Notes under the pieces: generated by a model | The model's database searches: none | What the model saw: the letters and a program-made list of their open reading frames with translations, nothing else | What the model was told of the DNA's origin: nothing | Part shown: piece after piece, positions 43,248 through 52,103 of the stretch | How the letters are laid out: every line of letters starts with the position of its first letter | How positions within the stretch are numbered: the stretch's first letter is position 1 | Made by a program: the position numbers and the translations under genes | Source: Sulfurisoma sp963709555 | GTDB lineage: Bacteria; Pseudomonadota; Gammaproteobacteria; Burkholderiales; Rhodocyclaceae | Assembly: GCA_963709555.1 (NCBI GenBank) | Contig: CAVPWR010000008.1 | Location: 1 to 64,000 of the forward strand | Direction: 5' to 3' | Length of the DNA stretch: 64,000 nucleotides

Positions 43248-44669
43248 TTACTTGTGGGCGACGTCCAGCTTGTCGACGGTGTCGAATTCGAACTTGATCT
43301 CTTTCCAGGTTTCCATGGCGATCTTCAGTTCCGGGCTGTGCGAAGCGGCGGCGGTCAGGATGTCCTTGCCTTCCTTCTCGATGGCGCGACCCTGGTTGCG
43401 GGCTTCGACACACGCTTCCAGCGCGACGCGGTTGGCAGCGGCACCGGCAGCATTGCCCCAGGGGTGGCCGAGCGTACCGCCACCGAATTGCAGCACCGAG
43501 TCGTCACCGAAGATGGAGACCAGCGCCGGCATGTGCCAGACGTGGATGCCGCCGGAAGCAACCGGGATCACGCCGGGCATGGAGCCCCAGTCCTGATCGA
43601 AGAACAGGCCGCGGCTACGATCTTCCTTGATGAACTCGTCACGCATGGTGTCGATCCAGCCCAGGGTAGCTTCGCGGTCGCCTTCCAGCTTGCCCACAAC
43701 GGTACCGGAGTGCAGGTGGTCGCCTCCGGACAGACGCAGCACCTTGGTCAGCACGCGGAAGTGGATGCCGTGGTGCGGGTTGCGGTCGAGCACGGCGTGC
43801 ATGGCGCGGTGGATGTGCAGCAACATGCCGTTGTCGCGACACCAGTTGGCCAGACCCGTGTTGGCGGTCAAACCGCCGGTCAGGTAGTCGTGCATGATGA
43901 TCGGTGCGCCGATTTCCTTGGCGAACTCGGCACGCTTGTACATCTCTTCCGGGGTTGGCGCGGTAACGTTCAGGTAGTGACCCTTGCGCTCGCCGGTCTC
44001 GCGTTCGGCTTTCAGGGTTGCTTCGTGAACGAAGGCGAAACGGTCACGCCAACGCATGAACGGCTGGCTGTTGACGTTCTCGTCGTCCTTGGTGAAGTCC
44101 AGACCGCCGCGCAGGCACTCATACACGGCGCGACCGTAGTTCTTGGCAGACAGACCCAGCTTCGGCTTGATGGTGCAGCCCAGCAGCGGACGGCCGTACT
44201 TGTTCATGCGGTCACGTTCGACCTGGATACCAGCCGGCGGGCCGCCACAGGTCTTGACGTAGGCGATGGGGAAGCGGATGTCTTCCAGACGCAGGGCGCG
44301 CAGGGCCTTGAAGCCGAACACGTTGCCGACCAGCGAGGTCAGCACGTTGACCACGGAACCTTCTTCGAACAGGTCGATCGGGTAGGCCACGAAGGCGTAG
44401 AAGCAGGTGTCGTCGCCGGGCACGTCTTCAATGCGATAGGCGCGGCCCTTGTAGTAATCCAGGTCGGTCAGCAGGTCGGTCCACACCGTGGTCCAGGTGC
44501 CGGTTGAAGACTCGGCAGCCACGGCGGCTGCGACTTCCTCGCGCGACACGCCCGGCTGCGGGGTGATCTTGAAACAGGCGAGGATGTCGGTATCCAGGGG
44601 GGTGTATTCCGGGGTCCAGTAGGTCTGGCGATATTCCTTTACGCCAGCGTTGTACGTCTTAACAGCCAT
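43248..44669 (-). CDS. cbbL: Ribulose bisphosphate carboxylase large subunit, form IA
   Basis: The 473-residue protein begins MAVKTYNAGVKEYRQTYWTP. It has the catalytic GCTIKPKLGLSAKNYGRA, the carbamylation loop GGLDFTKDDENVNSQPF, the loop-6 GTVVGKLEGDR and GGGTLGHPWGNAAGA. It fixes CO2 onto ribulose-1,5-bisphosphate. The start was set at the ATG (44669) behind AAGGAGCGAGAC. With cbbS, cbbQ1 and cbbO1 downstream it belongs to the cytosolic IAq type. It is divergent from cbbR2. Confidence 0.98.
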   Translation of the reverse strand: MAVKTYNAGVKEYRQTYWTPEYTPLDTDILACFKITPQPGVSREEVAAAVAAESSTGTWTTVWTDLLTDLDYYKGRAYRIEDVPGDDTCFYAFVAYPIDLFEEGSVVNVLTSLVGNVFGFKALRALRLEDIRFPIAYVKTCGGPPAGIQVERDRMNKYGRPLLGCTIKPKLGLSAKNYGRAVYECLRGGLDFTKDDENVNSQPFMRWRDRFAFVHEATLKAERETGERKGHYLNVTAPTPEEMYKRAEFAKEIGAPIIMHDYLTGGLTANTGLANWCRDNGMLLHIHRAMHAVLDRNPHHGIHFRVLTKVLRLSGGDHLHSGTVVGKLEGDREATLGWIDTMRDEFIKEDRSRGLFFDQDWGSMPGVIPVASGGIHVWHMPALVSIFGDDSVLQFGGGTLGHPWGNAAGAAANRVALEACVEARNQGRAIEKEGKDILTAAASHSPELKIAMETWKEIKFEFDTVDKLDVAHK

Positions 44670-44776
44670 GTCTCGCTCCTTGCTAGGATGTTGGTTGGCG
44701 GGCGGGTCAGGCCCCGTTCGCATGCATACGCAACCCATCGGTGCATTGCATGGGGCGAGACTTTAAAGGTCTGAAC

Positions 44777-44826
44777 TAATAAGTGGAACTTAATGTTCTT
44801 AAATAGTAGGATTTACAAAAGTAAAT
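44777..44826. promoter_or_regulatory. LysR-type operator candidates between cbbL and cbbR2
   Basis: TTAATGTTCTTAA (44790-44802) is a T-N11-A dyad, preceded by TAATAAG (44777-44783). A second perfect dyad, ATTTACAAAAGTAAAT (44811-44826), overlaps the cbbR2 start codon. The half-sites are similar to, but not the same as, those of the fbp/cbbM operators. Confidence 0.6.
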
Positions 44827-45787
44827 GATTTATCACTGGACACTCCAGCAGTTCCGCCTCTTCGAGGCCGTGGCGCGGCACCGCAGCTACACGCGCGCAG
44901 CCGAGGAGTTGCACTTGACCCAGCCGGCCGTGCATATTCAGGTCAAGCGCCTCGAAGAGAGCATGGGACTGCCGCTGATCGGGATGGCCGGGAAGAAGCT
45001 TCTGCTCACCCGTGCCGGCGAAGAGGTCTACGCAGCCGTTCTGGACGTGACAACCCGGCTGCAAGCCCTCTCCGACACCCTGACGGACATGAAGGGCAAG
45101 GTGGCCGGCCCGCTGAAGGTGGCGGTGGTCACCTCCGCCAAGTTCTTCATGCCGCATTTCCTGGGGCGCTTCGTGCACGAATATCCGGAGGTGCAGCCGC
45201 AGTTGACGGTCACCAACCGGGCGCGGGTGCTGGAAAGGCTGTCCAACAATGTCGACGATTTCGTCGTGCTCGGCCAGATTCCCGAGAAGCTCGATCTGGT
45301 CGCACTGCCTTTCCTGGAAAATCCCTTGGTGCTGGCCGCGCATCCGGAGCATCCCCTGGCCCGGGAAAAGAACATCCCGATCAGCCGCCTGGCCAATGAG
45401 CGCTTCCTTTTGCGCGAACCCGGCTCGGGCACGCGCAGCAGCACCGAGCGGCTGTTCGCGGAGCATGGGCTGACCCTGCGTCCATACATGGAACTGGGTT
45501 CCGGCGAAGCGATCAAGCAGGCCATCATGGCCGACCTGGGGATTTCCATCGTGCCGATGGGGAGCCTGGAACTCGAGCTGGATGCCGGGCGCATCGCGAT
45601 ACTCGACGTCGAAGGCTTTCCCATGTGCCGAATGTGGCATGTGGCGCACCTGGGTGGTAAGCGGCTTGGCCTCACCGCGGCAACCTTTCTTGAGTTCCTT
45701 GTGCGCGAAGGGAGGAAATCGGTACCGGAGCACACCGATGTCGCCCCCCGCCAATCCGTCAAGCGCAAACGCGGGAGGGCCGCGTAG
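44825..45787 (+). CDS. cbbR: LysR-family regulator CbbR (form I cluster)
   Basis: The 320-residue protein has the LysR helix-turn-helix in its first 60 residues (LQQFRLFEAVARHRSYTRAA and LHLTQPAVHIQVKRLEE) and the effector domain behind it. It is divergent from cbbL, the normal position of the cbbL regulator. Its recognition helix region differs from cbbR1 (AVHIQV against AVSMQV), and its candidate operators differ too, so the two RuBisCO operons may be controlled separately. The ATG lies inside a dyad, suggesting that the protein represses its own synthesis. Confidence 0.93.
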   Translation: MIYHWTLQQFRLFEAVARHRSYTRAAEELHLTQPAVHIQVKRLEESMGLPLIGMAGKKLLLTRAGEEVYAAVLDVTTRLQALSDTLTDMKGKVAGPLKVAVVTSAKFFMPHFLGRFVHEYPEVQPQLTVTNRARVLERLSNNVDDFVVLGQIPEKLDLVALPFLENPLVLAAHPEHPLAREKNIPISRLANERFLLREPGSGTRSSTERLFAEHGLTLRPYMELGSGEAIKQAIMADLGISIVPMGSLELELDAGRIAILDVEGFPMCRMWHVAHLGGKRLGLTAATFLEFLVREGRKSVPEHTDVAPRQSVKRKRGRAA

Positions 45788-45852
45788 GCAAACGTGATGG
45801 GCAGCCGGTGTCCCGCGAGGGAACGCCGACGCGAAGCCGTTCCGATCAGTGT

Positions 45853-46488
45853 TCAGGGATTGGTCATCAACCTCAGCCCGATCAGCACGAAAATGCCGCC
45901 GGCGATGCGATCGAGCCAGGTGCCGATAGCCGGGTGGCGCCGCAGCGACTGCCCGATACCGCCGGCGAACCAGCCGATGGCGCCGAAAATCAGCGCCGCT
46001 TGCAGCGTGAATACGATGCCGAGTTGCGCCGTCTGCCAAGCCACGGCACCACGGCCGGCGGCGACGAACTGGGGCAGGAAGGCGAGGAAGAAGAGGATGA
46101 CCTTGGGGTTGATGGCGTTGGCGACCAGGCCCTTGGCGAACAGCCTGGGGACGCTTTCCGTCGGCAGGTCCCGTGCCGTTGTGCCGGGTGGTCGGGCGTT
46201 GCGGATGGCCTGCACGCCGAGCCAGACGAGGTAGAGCCCGCCCGCGATCTTGAGCGCGGCGAAGGCGTGGCTCGATGCGGCGATCAGTGCCGAGATGCCG
46301 AGTGCCGCCAGCGCGGTGTGGCTGAGGCAGCCGATGGCGCAGCCGAGGCCGAAGGCGATGCCGGCGCGGCGGCCGCGGGCGATGCCGAGGCTCAGCACCA
46401 TCAGGTTGTCGGGCCCCGGCGCCAGCGTGATCAGCACCGCCGCGACAAGGAAGGCCGAAAGTTGCGGCAGGGTGAGCAGCGCGTCCAT
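45853..46488 (-). CDS. LysE/RhtB-family amino-acid exporter
   Basis: The 211-residue inner-membrane protein has about six hydrophobic helices and the family signature APGPDNLMVLSLGIARG near residue 24, plus NAINPKVILFFLAFLPQF. Members export amino acids or related metabolites such as homoserine, threonine or lysine; the substrate cannot be assigned. It is separated from the thioredoxin-like gene upstream by a family A repeat, and from cbbR2 (convergent) by about 65 bp without visible structure. Confidence 0.88.
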   Translation of the reverse strand: MDALLTLPQLSAFLVAAVLITLAPGPDNLMVLSLGIARGRRAGIAFGLGCAIGCLSHTALAALGISALIAASSHAFAALKIAGGLYLVWLGVQAIRNARPPGTTARDLPTESVPRLFAKGLVANAINPKVILFFLAFLPQFVAAGRGAVAWQTAQLGIVFTLQAALIFGAIGWFAGGIGQSLRRHPAIGTWLDRIAGGIFVLIGLRLMTNP

Positions 46489-46497
46489 GAGGAAAGC

Positions 46498-46521
46498 AAA
46501 AAGTCGGCGCTGGCGCTACGG
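46498..46521. repeat. Dispersed short repeat (family A)
   Basis: AAAAAGTCGGCGCTGGCGCT followed by ACGG, in the 41-bp space between the thioredoxin-like gene and the LysE gene. It is identical over 24 bp to the copy at 32043. Confidence 0.75.
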
Positions 46522-46529
46522 TGCCGCGC

Positions 46530-47087
46530 CTATTCCACTTTCCATTTGATCGAGCAGCCCATGCTCGGAATCTGCTCGGCCGGGCCCTTGCCGGTCAGCG
46601 CCACCTGCCGCATCGCTTCGAACAGGTCGCGGCGCACACCTTCGGGCGCCGCTTCCTTGCGCGACTCGTCGAGGCGGCCGCGGTACTGCAATTCCATCTT
46701 GTCGTTGAAACCGAAGAAATCCGGAGTGCATACGGCGCCGTAGGCCTTGGCGATCTGCTGCGACTCGTCGAGGACGTAGGGGAAGGGGAAGTCGAGATCC
46801 TGCGCGAGCTTCACCATGTTGTCCCACGAGTCCTCGGGGTAGTCGGACGGGTCGTTGGACATGATGGCGATGGCATTCATGCCCAATGCTTTCAGCTCTC
46901 CGGTGTCGCGGATCAGGCGATGGATCACGGCCTTGACGTAGGGGCAGTGGTTGCAGATGAACATCACCAGCAGGCCCTTGGGGCCGCGTGCCGAAGCGAG
47001 GGTGTAACGCTTGCCATCGACGCCGGGCAGGTCGAAATCGATGGCGGGGCGGCCGAAGTCGCAGACGGGGGTGGTGGTGCTGACCAT
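46530..47087 (-). CDS. Thioredoxin/AhpC-TSA-like protein
   Basis: The 185-residue protein has a peroxiredoxin/thioredoxin fold (FDLPGVDGKRYTLASARG) with CNHCPY as the redox site, where resolving and attacking cysteines are two apart, followed by YVKAVIHRLIRD. Proteins with this CNHCPYV site are cytosolic thioredoxin-like reductants of unknown substrate. The ATG at 47087 (MVSTTTPVCDFGRPA) has AGGAGA upstream. The same frame is open further up to an ATG at 47195 through a GC-rich family B repeat, which could add 36 residues; I consider that unlikely to be the main start. Confidence 0.85.
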   Translation of the reverse strand: MVSTTTPVCDFGRPAIDFDLPGVDGKRYTLASARGPKGLLVMFICNHCPYVKAVIHRLIRDTGELKALGMNAIAIMSNDPSDYPEDSWDNMVKLAQDLDFPFPYVLDESQQIAKAYGAVCTPDFFGFNDKMELQYRGRLDESRKEAAPEGVRRDLFEAMRQVALTGKGPAEQIPSMGCSIKWKVE

Positions 47088-47128
47088 GAGAACTGTCTCC
47101 TGTTTTATTGCGGATCTACTGCCGCCGC

Positions 47129-47193
47129 CGGGCCGCCCCAAGGCGGCAGCGCCCCCGGTGGGGGCAGCGAAGCCTGAGGCTGAGCGTGGGGGC
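47129..47193 (-). repeat. GC-rich leader repeat (family B) upstream of the thioredoxin-like gene
   Basis: On the minus strand it reads CCCCCACGCTC ... TCGCTGCCCCC ... GGGGGCGCTG ... TTGGGGCGGCCC and is preceded directly by an ATG (47195). Unlike the copies before xth, argA and porB, its frame runs without a stop into the following gene. Confidence 0.7.
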
Positions 47194-47208
47194 ATCTATA
47201 ATGGCCCA

Positions 47209-47937
47209 ATGATACCGCGCATCCACTGCCCGCAAGGCCTGGCGCCTGGCGCCCACGTCGCGCTGCCGGAAACGGCGGGGCATCACGTCGCCCGCGTGCT
47301 GCGCTTCAAGGAAGGCGATGGGCTGACGTTGTTCGACGGCCGCGGCGGCGAATGGACTGCGACCATTTCGCGCATCCACAAGGACGAGGTACATGCCGAC
47401 CTGAAGGCCTTCGATCCGGTCGAGCGCGAGTTGCCTTTCGCCGTCACGCTGGTGCAGGGGATCGCCGCCGCTGACAAAATGGACTGGATCATCCAGAAGT
47501 GCGTCGAGCTCGGCGTGGCGGCAATCCGCCCGGTGGCTGCGAAGCGTTCGGTGATCCGGCTCTCGGGCGAGCGCATGGAACGACGCGTCGCCCACTGGCA
47601 GGCCATCGCGGCGGCGGCCTGCGAGCAGTGCGGGCGCAACCGCGTGCCCCAGGTGGCGCCGATTGTTGATCTGCCTCAATACCTTGCCGAGCCGCGCAGC
47701 GAAAATGAGCTGCGTCTGCTGGCGCTGCCGACAGAAACGCGGCGCCTGCGCGATCTGCCGCGGCCGGTAGGCGGCATCAGCCTGCTGGTCGGGCCGGAAG
47801 GCGGTTTTGAAGAAGGCGAATTGCTGGCGGCACGCGCGGTTGGTTGCGAGGGAGTGAATCTGGGGCCGCGGGTGTTGCGCACCGAAACTGCCGGTGTCGC
47901 GGCCATCGCGGGCATGTTGGCTTTGTGGGGAGACTAA
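47209..47937 (+). CDS. rsmE: 16S rRNA (uracil1498-N3)-methyltransferase
   Basis: The 242-residue SPOUT methyltransferase has the PUA-like N-terminus HHVARVLRFKEGD, the central KMDWIIQKCVELGV and the SAM-knot motif LLVGPEGGFEEGE. It methylates U1498 of 16S rRNA. The ATG at 47209 starts MIPRIHCPQG. It is divergent from the thioredoxin-like gene with a family B repeat in between, and ends 2 bp before the polyphosphate kinase gene. Confidence 0.95.
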   Translation: MIPRIHCPQGLAPGAHVALPETAGHHVARVLRFKEGDGLTLFDGRGGEWTATISRIHKDEVHADLKAFDPVERELPFAVTLVQGIAAADKMDWIIQKCVELGVAAIRPVAAKRSVIRLSGERMERRVAHWQAIAAAACEQCGRNRVPQVAPIVDLPQYLAEPRSENELRLLALPTETRRLRDLPRPVGGISLLVGPEGGFEEGELLAARAVGCEGVNLGPRVLRTETAGVAAIAGMLALWGD

Positions 47938-47939
47938 AA

Positions 47940-49481
47940 ATGTTCGAATCGGCTGAGCTGGGTCACAAGATCGACAAGGCAACCTACAAGAAGGAAGTGC
48001 CGGCCCTGCGCGCGGCCTTGCAGGACGCCCAGTACGATCTCAAGGAAAACGGCAAGATTCCGGTGGTGGTGCTGGTCAGCGGCCAGGACGGCGCCGGCAA
48101 GGGCGAGACCATCAACATCCTCTACGAGTGGATGGATCCCCGCTTCATCTCGACGCTGGCCTTTTCCGCGCCGACCGACGAGGAGCGCTCGCGTCCCTTC
48201 ATGTGGCGCTACTGGCGCGCGCTGCCGCCCAAGGGCCGCGTCGGCGTGTTCGCCGGCTCGTGGTATTCGAGCCCGATCCACGACCGCCTTGACGGCGGCA
48301 TGACCAAGGCGGCGATGGATGCGCGCATCGACCAGATCAACCGCTTCGAGGCCATGCTGGTCAACGAGGGCGCGCTGGTGCTCAAGTTCTGGTTCCACCT
48401 GACCAAGGACGGGCAGAAGCGCCGGCTCAAGGCGCTGGAGAAGGATCCGAAGACGGCCTGGCGCGTCACCAAGTGGAACTGGGACCGCCTCAAGACCTAC
48501 GACAGGCTGCAAGAGGTGGTCGGCCACGTGTTGCGCATGACCAACTCGCCCTGGGCGCCATGGACCATCATCGAGGGCGAGGACGACCGCTATCGCTCGC
48601 TCACCACCGGCAAGATATTGCTCGAGGCGATCCGCCAGCGCCTGGCCCATCCGGAAAAACAGTTCACCCCGGTGGCACCGCCGGCAAGGCCCAACATCGA
48701 CGGCCGCGACGTGCTCTCCGAGCTCAAGCTCAATCGCAAGCCGATCAGCAAGGCCGACTACGAAACGCAGCTGGCCAAATGGCAGGGCAAGCTGTCCGAA
48801 CTGGTGCGCGATCCGCGCTTCAAGAACCATTCGGTGATCTGCGCCTTCGAGGGCTCTGATGCCGCCGGCAAGGGCGGCACCATCCGCCGCATCATCTCCG
48901 CGATGGATGCGCGCGATTACCAGATCGTGCCGGTCGCGGCGCCGACCGAGGAAGAGCGCGCCCAGCCCTATCTGTGGCGCTTCTGGCGCCACATCCCGCG
49001 CACCGGCCGGGTGACGATCTTCGATCGCACCTGGTATGGCCGCGTACTGGTCGAACGCGTCGAAGGCTTCTGCGCCGAAGCCGACTGGCTGCGCGCCTAT
49101 TCCGAGATCAACGACTTCGAGCACGACCTCTCGGATGCCGGCGTCATCGTCGTCAAGTTCTGGCTGCAGATCAGCAAGGAAGAGCAGCTCAAGCGCTTCA
49201 AGGAGCGCGAGAAGATCGAGTTCAAGCAGTTCAAGATCACCGATGAAGACTGGCGCAACCGCGAGAAGTGGGACGCCTACCACGAGGCGGTGTGCGACAT
49301 GGTCGACCGCACCAGCACGGGCAACGCGCCCTGGACCATCGTCGAGGCCAACGACAAGAACTTCGCCCGCGTCAAGGTGCTGCGCACGATCTGCGAGCGG
49401 CTGCAAGCCGCGCTGGAGACCATGCCCGGCGCCGAGGGCGTGGCCGCCGCCGAAAAACCGAAGAACAAGAAGAAGGACTGA
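47940..49481 (+). CDS. pap: Polyphosphate:AMP phosphotransferase (two-domain PPK2)
   Basis: The 513-residue protein consists of two tandem PPK2 domains. Each has a P-loop: SGQDGAGKGETI in the first half and EGSDAAGKGGTI in the second, followed by FMWRYWRALPPKGRVGVFAGSW and LWRFWRHIPRTGRVTIFDRTW. Two-domain (class II) PPK2 enzymes use polyphosphate to phosphorylate AMP to ADP. In that class the second domain is the active one, which fits its DRTWY here against AGSWY in the first. The gene begins 2 bp after rsmE and ends Lys-rich (KPKNKKKD). Confidence 0.92.
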   Translation: MFESAELGHKIDKATYKKEVPALRAALQDAQYDLKENGKIPVVVLVSGQDGAGKGETINILYEWMDPRFISTLAFSAPTDEERSRPFMWRYWRALPPKGRVGVFAGSWYSSPIHDRLDGGMTKAAMDARIDQINRFEAMLVNEGALVLKFWFHLTKDGQKRRLKALEKDPKTAWRVTKWNWDRLKTYDRLQEVVGHVLRMTNSPWAPWTIIEGEDDRYRSLTTGKILLEAIRQRLAHPEKQFTPVAPPARPNIDGRDVLSELKLNRKPISKADYETQLAKWQGKLSELVRDPRFKNHSVICAFEGSDAAGKGGTIRRIISAMDARDYQIVPVAAPTEEERAQPYLWRFWRHIPRTGRVTIFDRTWYGRVLVERVEGFCAEADWLRAYSEINDFEHDLSDAGVIVVKFWLQISKEEQLKRFKEREKIEFKQFKITDEDWRNREKWDAYHEAVCDMVDRTSTGNAPWTIVEANDKNFARVKVLRTICERLQAALETMPGAEGVAAAEKPKNKKKD

Positions 49482-49486
49482 CCACA

Positions 49487-49573
49487 ATGCTCCCCCACGC
49501 TCGCAAACCCGGCTCGCTGCCCCCATGGGGGGCGCTGGTCGGCTTGGGGCGGCCCGGCGCCGCCCGCCCATGA
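49487..49573 (+). repeat. GC-rich leader repeat (family B) forming a 28-codon ORF before argA
   Basis: The element CCCCCACGCTCGC ... TCGCTGCCCCC ... GGGGGGCGCTGG ... TTGGGGCGGCCCGG begins 2 bp behind an ATG (49487). The ORF from that ATG (MLPHARKPGSLPPWGALVGL...) stops at a TGA that overlaps the argA ATG as ATGA. This matches the arrangement at xth. It fills the whole spacer between pap and argA. Confidence 0.75.
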
Positions 49574-50910
49574 CGATCGAGACCCGCGACACGCCGCCCG
49601 AGAGCGACACCCGCCTGGTAGCCTGGGTGCGCCAGGCGGCACCTTACATCCATGCCTTCCGCGGCAAGACCTTCGTCATCGCCTTCGGCGGCGAGGTCAT
49701 GCAGAGCGGCGCGGCCCAGGCCCTGATCCACGACATCGCCCTGCTCGACAGCATGGGCATCCACCTCGTGCTGGTGCATGGCGCGCGGCCGCAGATCGAC
49801 GCCGAAATGCAGAGCCGCGGCCTGACGCCGCGCTTCCACAAGGGCTTGCGCGTCACCGACGGCGATGCACTCGAGTGCGTCAAGCGCGCGATGGGCGTGA
49901 CGCGCATCGAGATCGAGGCGCTGCTGTCGCAGGGCCTGCCCAACACGCCGCTGGCCGGTGGCTACCTGCGCGTCACCGGCGGCAATTTCATCACCGCCCA
50001 GCCGGTGGGCGTGGTCGATGGCGTCGATTACCAATACACCGGCGCGGTGCGCAAGATCATCGCCGAGGAAATCCATGCCGACCTGGCGCAGGAAAACGTG
50101 GTGCTGATCACGCCCATCGGCGCCTCGCCTTCGGGCGAGATATTCAACCTGGCGTGGGAAGAGGTGGCCGAGGCCGTGGCTACGGCGGTGCATGCCGACA
50201 AGCTGATCTATCTCTGCGCCGGAACGGGCCTGCTCGACAAGAAGGGCAAGCTCATCGACGCGTTGACCGTCGACGAGGGCGAACAGCTCGCCGCCCAGCG
50301 CGTGAAGCAGGCTGTGGAGGTCGCGCGCGTGCTGCCGGGGGCGTTGCGCGCCTGCCGTGCCGGCGTCGGCCGGGTGCATTTCCTCGACCGCAATGCCGAC
50401 GGCGCCATGCTCATGGAATTCTTCACCCGCGATGGCTTCGGCACGGTGCTGACCAGTGCGCCGCTGGCGCAATTGCGCGAGGCCACCGCCGAGGATGTCG
50501 GCGGGGTGCTGGCGTTGATCGCGCCGCTCGAGGCCGACGGCACGCTGGTCAAGCGCGGACGCGAGCGGCTGGAAATGGAAATTGCTCGCTTTTCCGTGCT
50601 TGAGCACGACGGCGTCATCGTCGGCTGCGCGGCGCTCTACCCCTTCTCCAGCGAGAAGGCGGCCGAACTGGCCTGCCTGGCGGTGACGCAGGAGTTTCGC
50701 CGCGCCGGCTATGGCGACCAACTGCGCAAGCACATCGAGGCGCGGGCGAAAAAGATGAAGCTGAAGAAGCTCTTCGTGCTGACTACCCGAACTGCACACT
50801 GGTTCATCGAGCGTGGCTTCGCCGAGGCGGCTCCCGACGTGCTGCCGACGGCGCGGCGCGAACTCTACAATTTTCAGCGGCGTTCCAAGGTTTTCGTGAA
50901 GGCCCTTTAA
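49570..50910 (+). CDS. argA: Amino-acid N-acetyltransferase (N-acetylglutamate synthase)
   Basis: The 446-residue ArgA has an amino-acid-kinase-like N-terminal domain (KTFVIAFGGEVMQSG, LVLVHGARPQID) that usually binds arginine for feedback inhibition. The C-terminal GNAT acetyltransferase domain (ELACLAVTQEFRRAGYGDQL, RTAHWFIERGF) makes N-acetylglutamate, the first step of arginine synthesis. Length matches E. coli ArgA (443). The ATG at 49570 overlaps the stop of the repeat-derived leader ORF; no other good ribosome site is visible, so translation may depend on re-initiation. Confidence 0.95.
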   Translation: MTIETRDTPPESDTRLVAWVRQAAPYIHAFRGKTFVIAFGGEVMQSGAAQALIHDIALLDSMGIHLVLVHGARPQIDAEMQSRGLTPRFHKGLRVTDGDALECVKRAMGVTRIEIEALLSQGLPNTPLAGGYLRVTGGNFITAQPVGVVDGVDYQYTGAVRKIIAEEIHADLAQENVVLITPIGASPSGEIFNLAWEEVAEAVATAVHADKLIYLCAGTGLLDKKGKLIDALTVDEGEQLAAQRVKQAVEVARVLPGALRACRAGVGRVHFLDRNADGAMLMEFFTRDGFGTVLTSAPLAQLREATAEDVGGVLALIAPLEADGTLVKRGRERLEMEIARFSVLEHDGVIVGCAALYPFSSEKAAELACLAVTQEFRRAGYGDQLRKHIEARAKKMKLKKLFVLTTRTAHWFIERGFAEAAPDVLPTARRELYNFQRRSKVFVKAL

Positions 50911-50984
50911 TCCGGCGGCCAGTGCCTCCATCTGAGGGAGGCACGGCAACCTGCCAGTTGAAATTATTGAAAGGAAACAGCTAC

Positions 50985-51257
50985 ATGGCGCGCATGGTGA
51001 ATTGCATCAAACTCGGCCGCGAGGCGGAGGGCTTGGATCTTCCCCCGATGCCGGGCGAACTCGGCAAGCGGATCTGGGAAAACGTCTCGAAGGAAGCGTG
51101 GCAGCAGTGGATCAAGTTGCAGACCATGCTGATCAACGAAAACCGCCTCAACCTGGTCGATCCGCGTGCGCGGACCTATCTGGCCGAGCAGGTCACCAAG
51201 CATTTCTTCGGCGAAGGTGCCGATGCGGCGAGCGGTTTCGTCCCGCCGAAGCAATAA
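50985..51257 (+). CDS. yggX: Fe(II)-trafficking protein YggX
   Basis: The 90-residue protein is typical YggX: MARMVNCIKLGREAEGLDLP, with the conserved cysteine at position 7, PGELGKRIWENVSKEAWQQW and LINENRLNLVDPRARTYL. YggX proteins protect Fe-S clusters from oxidative damage and take part in iron trafficking. AAAGGAAA lies 9 bp before the ATG. The strong hairpin behind it ends transcription from both sides. Confidence 0.95.
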   Translation: MARMVNCIKLGREAEGLDLPPMPGELGKRIWENVSKEAWQQWIKLQTMLINENRLNLVDPRARTYLAEQVTKHFFGEGADAASGFVPPKQ

Positions 51258-51272
51258 CCGCGCAGCAACCAA

Positions 51273-51314
51273 ACGACAAGGGCCGCCCATATAACAGTGG
51301 GCGGCCCTTGTCGT
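51273..51314. terminator. Bidirectional terminator between yggX and phoU
   Basis: ACGACAAGGGCCGCCCA (51273-51289) pairs perfectly with 51298-51314, a 17-bp stem with an 8-base loop. It separates the convergent genes yggX and phoU. Confidence 0.88.
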
Positions 51315-51330
51315 TCGGAGAGGAGGCGCG

Positions 51331-52035
51331 TCAGTTGCCGCTGGCGACCTCGCGCTCGATGCCCTCGAGGCCGATGTGCCGCACGTCGCGGCCCTTGACC
51401 ATGTAGACGACGTATTCCGAGATGTTCTTGGCATGGTCGCCGATGCGCTCGACGGCCTTGGCGATGAACAGCAACTCGAGCGAGGAGGAGATCGTGCGCG
51501 GATCCTCCATCATGAAGGTGATGAGCTGGCGCATGCTGGCCTTGAAATCGGCGTCGACCTCCTTGTCCTGCCGCGCGATCTGCGCCGAGACCGTGGGGTC
51601 GGTGCGGGCGAAGGCGTCGAGCGCCTTGCGCAGCATGTCAATCGCGACGTTGGCCCCACGGCGCAGTTCGATGCGCGGCACGAAGGGCATGTCGCCCGAG
51701 TGCAGCGTGCGTGCGCGCTTGGCTACCTTCTTCGCCTCGTCGCCGACACGCTCCAGGTCGGTGATGGTCTTGATCACTGCCATGATCAGACGCAGGTCGG
51801 AGGCGGCCGGCTGACGCCGCGCAATCAGGTGGGCGCAGGCTTCATCGAGCTCGACCTCCTGACGATTGACGTCGTGATCGGTGGCCACCACCTGGTCGGC
51901 GAGCACCAGGTCGCCGTTTTCCAGTGCGTCGAAGGCGCGGACGATCTGCTGCTCGACCAGGCCGCCCATCTGCAGCACGCGGGAGCGGATATTTTCGAGG
52001 TCGGCATCGAACTGCTTGGCGATATGTTCGCTCAT
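51331..52035 (-). CDS. phoU: Phosphate-signalling protein PhoU
   Basis: The 234-residue all-helical protein has two PhoU repeats with the metal-binding motifs DHDVNRQEVELDE and DKEVDADFK, and ERVGDEAKKVAKRA and ERIGDHAKNISEYV. PhoU links the Pst phosphate transporter to the PhoR kinase and keeps the Pho regulon off when phosphate is ample. No pst or phoBR genes are next to it. The polyphosphate enzyme gene pap 2 kb away is a thematic neighbour only. Confidence 0.95.
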   Translation of the reverse strand: MSEHIAKQFDADLENIRSRVLQMGGLVEQQIVRAFDALENGDLVLADQVVATDHDVNRQEVELDEACAHLIARRQPAASDLRLIMAVIKTITDLERVGDEAKKVAKRARTLHSGDMPFVPRIELRRGANVAIDMLRKALDAFARTDPTVSAQIARQDKEVDADFKASMRQLITFMMEDPRTISSSLELLFIAKAVERIGDHAKNISEYVVYMVKGRDVRHIGLEGIEREVASGN

Positions 52036-52103
52036 GGTGAGGCTCTCCGTTGCGGCATCAGGTCAGGCTGGGCAGTCTATTGCATGGACATGACAGGAAT
52101 GTT

